Source: an uncultured Gammaproteobacteria bacterium
GTDB lineage: Bacteria > Pseudomonadota > Gammaproteobacteria > PS1 > Pseudothioglobaceae
Assembly (NCBI GenBank): GCA_902513495.1
Contig: CABXNH010000002.1
Location: forward strand, 21,746 to 85,745
Direction of reading: 5' to 3'
DNA length: 64,000 bases
The notes under the pieces were generated by a model. That model was given only the letters and a program-made list of their open reading frames with translations. It did no database searches and had not been told where the DNA came from. Each line of letters begins with the position of its first letter. The first letter of the stretch is position 1. Both the position numbers and the translations under genes were made by a program. Below are positions 59,220 through 64,000 of the stretch, piece by piece.

Positions 59220-59296
59220 TGGCGTCCCGTAGGAGATTTGAACTACCTGTTTCCAGGATGAAATCCTGGCGTCCTAGGCCACTAGACGAACGGGAC
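59220..59296 (-). tRNA. tRNA-Glu (anticodon UUC), copy with weakened T-stem
   Basis: Read on the minus strand: GTCCCGT...ACGGGAC acceptor stem, D arm with GTCTAGTGGCC, anticodon stem CCAGG/CCTGG with loop ATTTCAT (UUC), T loop TTCAAAT, discriminator G and encoded CCA. The T-stem is GGTAG/CTCCT, with a U-C mismatch at the middle pair and one G-U, unlike the perfect AGGGG/CCCCT of the other copy. Probably still functional, but diverged. Confidence 0.88.
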
Positions 59297-59322
59297 ATAA
59301 AAATTTTAGAGGACTTTAAGAT

Positions 59323-59354
59323 GAAAAAGTAAGTTAAATTTAACTTACTTTTTC
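59323..59354. repeat. Perfect 32-bp palindrome between the two tRNA-Glu genes
   Basis: GAAAAAGTAAGTTAAA is followed immediately by its exact reverse complement TTTAACTTACTTTTTC. In RNA this gives a long A/U-rich hairpin. On the minus strand it lies between the two tRNA-Glu genes; it could be a processing or termination element or a protein-binding site. The plus strand continues with eight A. Confidence 0.75.
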
Positions 59355-59362
59355 AAAAAAAA

Positions 59363-59437
59363 TGGCATCCGGTAGGGGAATCGAACCCCTCTTGCCAGGA
59401 TGAAAACCTGGAGTCCTAACCGATAGACGAACCGGAC
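59363..59437 (-). tRNA. tRNA-Glu (anticodon UUC)
   Basis: Minus-strand tRNA: acceptor GTCCGGT/ACCGGAT (first pair G-U), D arm GTCTATCGGTTAGGAC, anticodon stem CCAGG/CCTGG with loop TTTTCAT (UUC), T arm AGGGG-TTCGATT-CCCCT, discriminator G and encoded CCA. All stems pair. In an organism with GatCAB, Glu-charging is also the first step to Gln-tRNA. Confidence 0.95.
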
Positions 59438-59453
59438 AAAATCATTTTTGCTA

Positions 59454-59529
59454 TGGTGGAGCTAGGCGGGATCGAACCGCCGACCTCAACACTGCCAGTG
59501 TTGCGCTCTCCCAGCTGAGCTATAGCCCC
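59454..59529 (-). tRNA. tRNA-Ala (anticodon GGC)
   Basis: Minus-strand tRNA starting GGGGCTATAGCTCAGCTGGG. The anticodon stem is CAACA/TGTTG with loop CTGGCAG, anticodon GGC reading GCC/GCU codons. T arm GGCGG-TTCGATC-CCGCC and an encoded ACCA end are present. It is the first gene after the promoter at 59559-59586 and 16 bp upstream of tRNA-Glu. Confidence 0.96.
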
Positions 59530-59558
59530 AAAAAACCGGGTTGTTAGCAAAACCGTAG

Positions 59559-59586
59559 ATTATAATCTGTATCTCATTTCAGTCAA
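59559..59586 (-). promoter_or_regulatory. Sigma-70 promoter of the tRNA cluster
   Basis: On the minus strand TTGACT (59586-59581), 16-bp spacer and perfect TATAAT (59564-59559), with the tRNA-Ala 5' end about 30 bp downstream. It would transcribe Ala-Glu-Glu and, with no strong terminator before it, might read on into mcl-mtkAB. Confidence 0.8.
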
Positions 59587-59612
59587 GTCAAAATTGGTAA
59601 AATAGTAGTATT

Positions 59613-60335
59613 ATGGAAAAAATATATAACAGCAATAATTACTCAATCGAGGTGCTTTATCATATCGGCGCCTATGAAAATTCTATACATTTTATTTTTG
59701 ATAAAGCAACCAAAACATGCGCTATTGTCGACCCTGCATGGGAACCTGATTTATTTCTAAAAAAAATTAAGGACAAGGGTTACACGCTTACAGACATCTG
59801 GATAACACACTGGCATGGTGATCACACGAATGCAGTTGACGACATTGCTAATAAAACTGGCGCAAAAATTACAGCTGGGGTTAATGAGGTTCCGTACCTC
59901 AGTATTGAAAATCCAGTTAATACGGTTGATGATGGGGATACGATTAAGCTTGGAAATATTGAAGTAAAAATCATTGAAACGCCTGGTCATACTGCCGGTG
60001 GGGTCTGCTATCTTCTTGATGAGCATCTTATTGCTGGAGACACATTATTTGTATATGGTGTTGGCATCTGTAGCCTCGCTGGATCAAATCCAGTCACATT
60101 ATTTCACTCATTAAAAAAATTAATGGCCCAGGTGCCTGATGATATTCATTTGTTGTGCGGACATAACTACGGCTCAGAAATCACAACGACGATTGCTGAA
60201 CAAAAAAAAGCCAACCCTTTCTTGTTGATTGAAGATGAAGACACATTTGTCCGTTATAGAATGTATGTTCATGACTCTACGAGAACATACCCAATGTCTC
60301 CTATGACACTAGATGAGGTTAATGCCCTACTATGA
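59613..60335 (+). CDS. MBL-fold hydrolase, glyoxalase II/persulfide-dioxygenase-like
   Basis: Metallo-beta-lactamase-fold hydrolase of 240 residues. The metal motif is ITHWHGDHTNAV (HxHxDH), with further ligands in ETPGHTAGGVCYLL, IAGDTLFVYGVG and LLCGHNYG. It is close to hydroxyacylglutathione hydrolases and to glutathione-persulfide dioxygenases (ETHE1-like); in a sulfur-oxidising relative the second is possible. Sequence by eye cannot decide. nadD follows with a 4-bp overlap. Confidence 0.85.
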   Translation: MEKIYNSNNYSIEVLYHIGAYENSIHFIFDKATKTCAIVDPAWEPDLFLKKIKDKGYTLTDIWITHWHGDHTNAVDDIANKTGAKITAGVNEVPYLSIENPVNTVDDGDTIKLGNIEVKIIETPGHTAGGVCYLLDEHLIAGDTLFVYGVGICSLAGSNPVTLFHSLKKLMAQVPDDIHLLCGHNYGSEITTTIAEQKKANPFLLIEDEDTFVRYRMYVHDSTRTYPMSPMTLDEVNALL

Positions 60336-60934
60336 TAGGGATTTATGGCGGTTCCTTCGACCCCGTTCATTTAGGGCATCTTAAAACAGCAACCTCAATT
60401 AAAAAAGAACTCGCTATTGAACGTTTGTTCCTTCTGCCGTGCTATGAGCCTGTGCATAAAAGCGCACTTAAATATTCCTCAGACCAAAGACTTAAAATGT
60501 TAAGCCTTGCAATCGAAGAGTTTGATGAACTTGAAATTGATTCAAGAGAAATCCTTCGTGGTGGTAGCTCTTATATGATTGATACCCTTAAAGAATTAGT
60601 AGATATACACAAAAAAGAGTCAATCTGTCTTATTATTGGCATGGATAGCTTTGTAAACTTTAAAACATGGAAACAATGGGATAAGTTTTCAGATCTTATT
60701 CATATGATTATCCTGCCAAGAAATGGAAACCAGCCTAGTCATAAGAACCTTGATACTTTTAAGGTGACAGATAATATTGAGCATTTAAAATCCAAACCAA
60801 ACGGTCTTTTATATTTCTCTCATTCAAAGCTTATAGATATCTCGTCTAGCGATATTAGAGGTAAAATTGCCAGCAATCAAAATCTTGATAACTTAGTGCC
60901 CCCCTCCGTGATAAATTTTTTACATAAAATATGA
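60332..60934 (+). CDS. nadD: Nicotinate-nucleotide adenylyltransferase
   Basis: Converts nicotinate mononucleotide and ATP to deamido-NAD in NAD synthesis. GIYGGSFDPVHLGHLKTA is the nucleotidyltransferase motif (HxGH), with GMDSFVNFKTWKQW and ISSSDIRGKI near the end. 200 residues, normal. It overlaps the upstream MBL gene and the downstream rsfS by 4 bp each. The nadD-rsfS-rlmH series is the classic bacterial arrangement. Confidence 0.96.
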   Translation: MIGIYGGSFDPVHLGHLKTATSIKKELAIERLFLLPCYEPVHKSALKYSSDQRLKMLSLAIEEFDELEIDSREILRGGSSYMIDTLKELVDIHKKESICLIIGMDSFVNFKTWKQWDKFSDLIHMIILPRNGNQPSHKNLDTFKVTDNIEHLKSKPNGLLYFSHSKLIDISSSDIRGKIASNQNLDNLVPPSVINFLHKI

Positions 60935-61266
60935 AGCTTGCTGAACAAATTAAAGTTGTTGAAAATGTTATTCATGATTTAAAAGGAGTAGATATTGTAA
61001 CTCTCAATATTATGAAGCAGAGTGACGATATGGAGGCCATTGTTATTGCAACTGGACGATCTATTCAGCATGTCAGGAGTATAGCCAACAATGTGAGTAT
61101 CGAAGCCAAAAGACTTAATATGCCGATCCTCGGAACTGAGGGCACTGAGTTTAGTGAATGGGCGCTTGTTGATCTTGGAGAAGTAGTAGTTCATGTTATG
61201 ACTGAAAAAACTAGAGATTTTTATAAACTAGAAAAATTGTGGTCTATCGATAAAGATGAAGATTAA
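60931..61266 (+). CDS. rsfS: Ribosomal silencing factor RsfS
   Basis: RsfS/Iojap binds ribosomal protein uL14 and blocks subunit joining during starvation. The 111-residue protein has IVTLNIMKQSDDMEAIVIATG and the conserved end GTEFSEWALVDLGEVVVHVMTEKTRDFYKLEKLW. Start overlaps nadD by 4 bp, and its end overlaps rlmH by 11 bp. Length and motifs fit fully. Confidence 0.96.
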   Translation: MKLAEQIKVVENVIHDLKGVDIVTLNIMKQSDDMEAIVIATGRSIQHVRSIANNVSIEAKRLNMPILGTEGTEFSEWALVDLGEVVVHVMTEKTRDFYKLEKLWSIDKDED

Positions 61267-61723
61267 TCTGATTGCTGTAGGAAAAAAAATGCCTGACTGG
61301 ATCTCTCATGGCATTGAACATTATAAGAAGCAACTCCCTAAAAACTATAATTTCACAATTACCGCTCTCGAATCGCAAAGCCGAAAATCAATTAGCGCTG
61401 ATAATACTAAAAGCCTAGAAGAAAAATTAATTCTAGATGCTGCCTCTGGATCAACTCTTTTGATAGCATTTGACGAGTTAGGCAAACAACAAACAAGCAA
61501 AGAGCTATCTAGGTCAATTCAAAAGTGGCAGCTTGATGGTGAGAGTGTCGCAATGATTATCGGAGGTGCAGACGGCCTTTCGTTAGAACTAAAGCAAAAA
61601 TGTAATTTGACTTGGAGTCTTTCAGACCTTACCTTAACACATTCTATGGCTCGATTACTCATAGTAGAGCAACTCTACCGAGGCCATAGTTTACTCAACA
61701 ATCACCCATACCATAGGAGCTAG
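61256..61723 (+). CDS. rlmH: 23S rRNA (pseudouridine1915-N3)-methyltransferase RlmH
   Basis: SPOUT methyltransferase that methylates pseudouridine 1915, made by RluD (also in this window), on 70S ribosomes. It has MKINLIAVGKKMPDWI, the SAM knot MIIGGADGLS and the final SLSDLTLTHSMARLLIVEQLYRG...HPYHR. 155 residues, exactly the family length. The start inside rsfS is the only ATG that gives the family N-terminus. Confidence 0.97.
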   Translation: MKINLIAVGKKMPDWISHGIEHYKKQLPKNYNFTITALESQSRKSISADNTKSLEEKLILDAASGSTLLIAFDELGKQQTSKELSRSIQKWQLDGESVAMIIGGADGLSLELKQKCNLTWSLSDLTLTHSMARLLIVEQLYRGHSLLNNHPYHRS

Positions 61724-61732
61724 AGAATTAAC

Positions 61733-62080
61733 TCAAAGGATTGAATTGATATTCTCTGGTGGCCTTCCAATAGCAACACCTTTATCTGTTCTAACAATGG
61801 GGCGCTCAATTAAAATTGGGGACTCTAACATTGCTTTTATTAAGTGATCTTCACTGAGTGACTTGTCAGAAAGGCCAAGCTCTTTGTATTTTGACTCCCC
61901 TCTTCTCATTAAATCTCGAGCACTGATTCCTAAATCTTTTAAGATAGCCTTAAGTTCTGACTCACTTGGAGGATTATCAAGGTAATTAACAACCTCAAAG
62001 TCAACATCGTTTTGTTCTAAAATGGCAACTGTTGCTCTTGATTTAGAGCAACGCGTATTGTGATAAATCTTAGCACTCAT
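61733..62080 (-). CDS. arsC: ArsC-family (glutaredoxin-coupled) arsenate reductase-like protein
   Basis: A 115-residue thioredoxin-fold ArsC/Spx-type protein. IYHNTRCSKSRATV carries catalytic Cys11; GISARDLMRRGE and PILIERPIVRTDKGVAIGRPPE hold the arginines that bind arsenate in E. coli ArsC. No ars operon genes surround it, so it may be a general detoxification enzyme or a YffB-like protein of unknown substrate. It lies 11 bp from the divergent TlpA-like gene. Confidence 0.85.
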   Translation of the reverse strand: MSAKIYHNTRCSKSRATVAILEQNDVDFEVVNYLDNPPSESELKAILKDLGISARDLMRRGESKYKELGLSDKSLSEDHLIKAMLESPILIERPIVRTDKGVAIGRPPENINSIL

Positions 62081-62091
62081 AAATTTAACTC

Positions 62092-62619
62092 ATGAAAAAA
62101 CTTCTTATTATACTCCTGCTAATATCACCCATTCATACTAGCCAGGCACTCAGTTTTAACTCAATAGTTGACTGGGTAAAACCTTTGATGCCGTGGTACG
62201 AGCAAGAGCCTGAATTAACATTTAAGTTGACTGACATCAAGGGGAATGTATTTACAGAAAAAAACACACAAGGGAAATACCTAGTGGTTAATTTCTGGGC
62301 TACTTGGTGCACTCCCTGCTTAAAAGAGATCCCTGCATTTGTTAAATTCTATAATAAAAATTCTAATCATGTGGAGATATTGGGCTTAGATTTTGAACCA
62401 GTCAATATAGAGATTATTAATGAATTTATCGAGCGCTTCAATATCAATTACCCAATAGTCCTATATGATCACCAAAATGACTCTGAATACTCAAATTTTG
62501 GTCAGATTGTCGGAATGCCTACAACCCAAATATATAGCCCAGAGGGAAAGCTACTACAAACATTTATGGGAGAGGTCACTATAGAAGATTTAGATAAATT
62601 TATATCACCAATCTCTTAG
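62092..62619 (+). CDS. TlpA/ResA-like exported thioredoxin
   Basis: A 175-residue thioredoxin-fold protein with an N-terminal signal peptide or anchor (KKLLIILLLISPIHTSQA). The active site WCTPC lies in NFWATWCTPCLKEIPAF, and the cis-Pro loop is GMPTTQIY. Such periplasmic thioredoxins reduce disulfides in cytochrome c or cell-envelope maturation. Its 3' end overlaps epmB by 20 bp in convergent orientation. The partner is unknown. Confidence 0.88.
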   Translation: MKKLLIILLLISPIHTSQALSFNSIVDWVKPLMPWYEQEPELTFKLTDIKGNVFTEKNTQGKYLVVNFWATWCTPCLKEIPAFVKFYNKNSNHVEILGLDFEPVNIEIINEFIERFNINYPIVLYDHQNDSEYSNFGQIVGMPTTQIYSPEGKLLQTFMGEVTIEDLDKFISPIS

Positions 62620-63541
62620 ACTCGCCGCCCTCATCCCTAACTAATTTAGGCAATAAATAGCCTGGGACAATATTCTGCAGAGTTGTATAAATTTTATTAG
62701 CCTGATTATCTGAAATTAAGAAACGCTCTGCACCAGTCACCTTATCAAGTAGGTGAATATAGTATGGCAATATAGATGCCTCAAAAAGCTTATAGGATAA
62801 TTCAGCTAAAGCCTTAGCATCATCATTCACATCCTTCAAAAATACCGATTGATTAAGTAATGTAAGATTCCTCAAAGGTTTAATATTATTTACAAATTCA
62901 TCGGACACCTCCTGAGCATGATTGATATGGAAAACAATCACAACTTTTAGTTTAGTTTGATTAAGGGTTGCTATGAGCTCCTCAGTAATTCTTGAGGGAA
63001 TGACTACAGCAGTCCTAGTATGAATCCTTAGCGTTTTAATGTGCCGAATACTTTCAATTTTTTCTAATATTTTGCTAATTTTTTTATCACTCAATGTAAG
63101 CGGATCACCGCCACTCAAAATAGCCTCATTGATCTCTGTTCTTTTTGACAAATAATTTTCGATATCAGCCCAATTATTTAAAAAATCGTTATCATCATAA
63201 TCAAAGTTCTGCCTAAAACAATACTGGCAATGAATAGCACAAACACTGCTCGAGATTAATAGAACTCGAGTTGGATATTTATGAATCAAGCCTTTCACAG
63301 GGGAAAACTCTTCGTCGTATACTGGGGAATCAATAAAACCTTTAGTGCTTTGCGCTTCTTCGGGAAGAATTTGCAATAAAAGGGGATCTAGAGGGTTAGA
63401 TTTATCTATTCTTTTAGCAAATTCGATTGGAACCTTGATTGGAAAACTGCCATCTTGAAATCGATCATTATCAAAGTAATCATTACAATCATTCGCATTT
63501 TTTAAAGAACCTCTAACGCTCTCATTCCAAGTTTTATTCAT
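62600..63541 (-). CDS. epmB: EF-P beta-lysylation protein EpmB (radical SAM lysine 2,3-aminomutase)
   Basis: Radical SAM enzyme converting alpha-lysine to beta-lysine for attachment to elongation factor P. The [4Fe-4S] motif is CAIHCQYCFRQNF (Cx3Cx2C), followed by EAILSGGDPLTLSD. Other KamA/EpmB segments are GFIDSPVYDEEFSPVKGLIHKYP and RTAVVIPSRITEEL. 313 residues, a little shorter than E. coli EpmB (342) and like other short forms. epmA and efp are not in the window. Confidence 0.9.
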   Translation of the reverse strand: MNKTWNESVRGSLKNANDCNDYFDNDRFQDGSFPIKVPIEFAKRIDKSNPLDPLLLQILPEEAQSTKGFIDSPVYDEEFSPVKGLIHKYPTRVLLISSSVCAIHCQYCFRQNFDYDDNDFLNNWADIENYLSKRTEINEAILSGGDPLTLSDKKISKILEKIESIRHIKTLRIHTRTAVVIPSRITEELIATLNQTKLKVVIVFHINHAQEVSDEFVNNIKPLRNLTLLNQSVFLKDVNDDAKALAELSYKLFEASILPYYIHLLDKVTGAERFLISDNQANKIYTTLQNIVPGYLLPKLVRDEGGESKRLVI

Positions 63542-63701
63542 CTGAATGTACTATTAACTAGCTTATCTACTATTAAATAATCAGTCATCATTATAATGAC
63601 TCAATTAGTGATTATAATTTATCTATACTGACTCACTTGAGCGCGATATTTACTTAAAGTCAGAACTTTAATGAGCCCCTATTTTTACTCAACTACCTAT
63701 T

Positions 63702-64000
63702 ATGATTGCACCACCTATTGCTGACGGATTAAATGAAAAACAGCAACAGTCGGTGGTCCTGAGTGAAGACATTAATGCCCTAATTCTTGCTGGTGCTGGA
63801 AGCGGAAAAAACAAGAGTTTTAACCCACAGAATTCATTATCTGGTCTCTGAAAAGAATCATCATGTTGATGATATCCTCGCAGTGACCTTTACCAACAAG
63901 GCTGCAAATGAAATGAAAGAAAGGTTGACTGACCTGCTGAGACAACCCATTGGCAGAATGTGGGTTGGTACTTTTCACTCTCTCGCGCATAGGCTTCTCA
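63702..64000 (+). pseudogene. uvrD: UvrD DNA helicase II, 5' part, frameshifted (or sequencing error); 3' end outside window
   Basis: From ATG 63702 the product reads LNEKQQQSVVLSEDINALILAGAGSGKN and then meets a stop. Dropping one A from the A6 run at 63806-63811 restores GAGSGKTRVLTHRIHYLV, followed by ILAVTFTNKAANEMKER and MWVGTFHSLAHRLL. These are helicase motifs I, Ia and the start of Ic of UvrD, the nucleotide-excision and mismatch-repair helicase. So the reading frame is broken in the Walker A codons. The rest of the visible gene is intact, which favours a base-call error or very recent mutation. Gene identity is firm; its functional state is not. Confidence 0.85.

Noticed and set aside
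63560-63640. Two TATAAT words upstream of uvrD/epmB as a promoter pair
   Set aside because: Neither has a matching -35 hexamer at 16-18 bp on either strand, and the region is so AT-rich that such words are expected.

Overview
The window is AT-rich, densely packed chromosomal DNA from a Gammaproteobacterium. Most genes are housekeeping genes in tight operons with 1-bp (TAATG) and 4-bp (ATGA) overlaps. The GatCAB amidotransferase, NhaD, the malyl-CoA lyase/malate-CoA ligase set, PuuD-like and TPR-sulfotransferase genes and the small compact operons fit a marine planktonic lineage such as the SUP05/Thioglobus group. That placement is inferred from gene content; no marker tree was run.

Layout. 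1-5418 (minus): ntrY, a short ntrX-like gene, trkA and the start-containing part of trkH, overlapping as one operon. 5463-14504 (plus): RNase D, rsmD, coaD, dnaK and dnaJ (with a sigma-32-type promoter), enolase, a CorB/HlyC-type CNNM-CBS protein and a short SbmA/BacA-like transporter. 14505-17020 (minus): psd and proS. Then a plus-strand M50 protease. 17689-26100 (minus): ileS-aroB-gatC-gatA-gatB-selO behind a clear sigma-70 promoter. 26213-31075 (minus): rluB, trpS, coaX, nhaD, ygfZ. 31212-32063: a small Thr/Ala/Ser-rich outer-membrane-barrel candidate with a near-consensus promoter and a strong terminator, followed by a PuuD-type membrane protein. 33151-36565 (plus): a CHI-fold secreted protein, an Aas-type acyl-ACP synthetase, mutM and an S24/LexA-fold remnant.

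36580-51219 (minus) is a surface-sugar region: dTDP-rhamnose genes (rfbBACD), FdtA/FdtB-like amino-sugar genes, a sugar C-methyltransferase and two SDR epimerases. It is wrapped around the usually adjacent pair rluD and pgeF. It is headed by a TPR-GT41 (O-GlcNAc-transferase-like) protein and a TPR-sulfotransferase, with a second TPR-sulfotransferase divergently oriented (51444-53252). No flippase, polymerase or ordinary membrane glycosyltransferase is visible, so a TPR-guided glycosylation/sulfation system is the most unusual candidate here.

53316-56046 (plus) holds an uncharacterised LLM flavoprotein-GST-alpha/beta hydrolase trio, facing mcl-mtkA-mtkB (minus), which handles malyl-CoA, glyoxylate and acetyl-CoA as in the serine cycle. 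A tRNA cluster (Ala-GGC, Glu-UUC, Glu-UUC) lies upstream of mcl. 59613-61723 (plus): MBL hydrolase, nadD, rsfS, rlmH. Then an ArsC-like gene, a TlpA-like thioredoxin and epmB. The window ends in uvrD, which carries an apparent +1 frameshift inside its Walker A codons.

Two places look like possible single-base assembly errors or real lesions: the missing canonical start of rsmD and the A6 run in uvrD.
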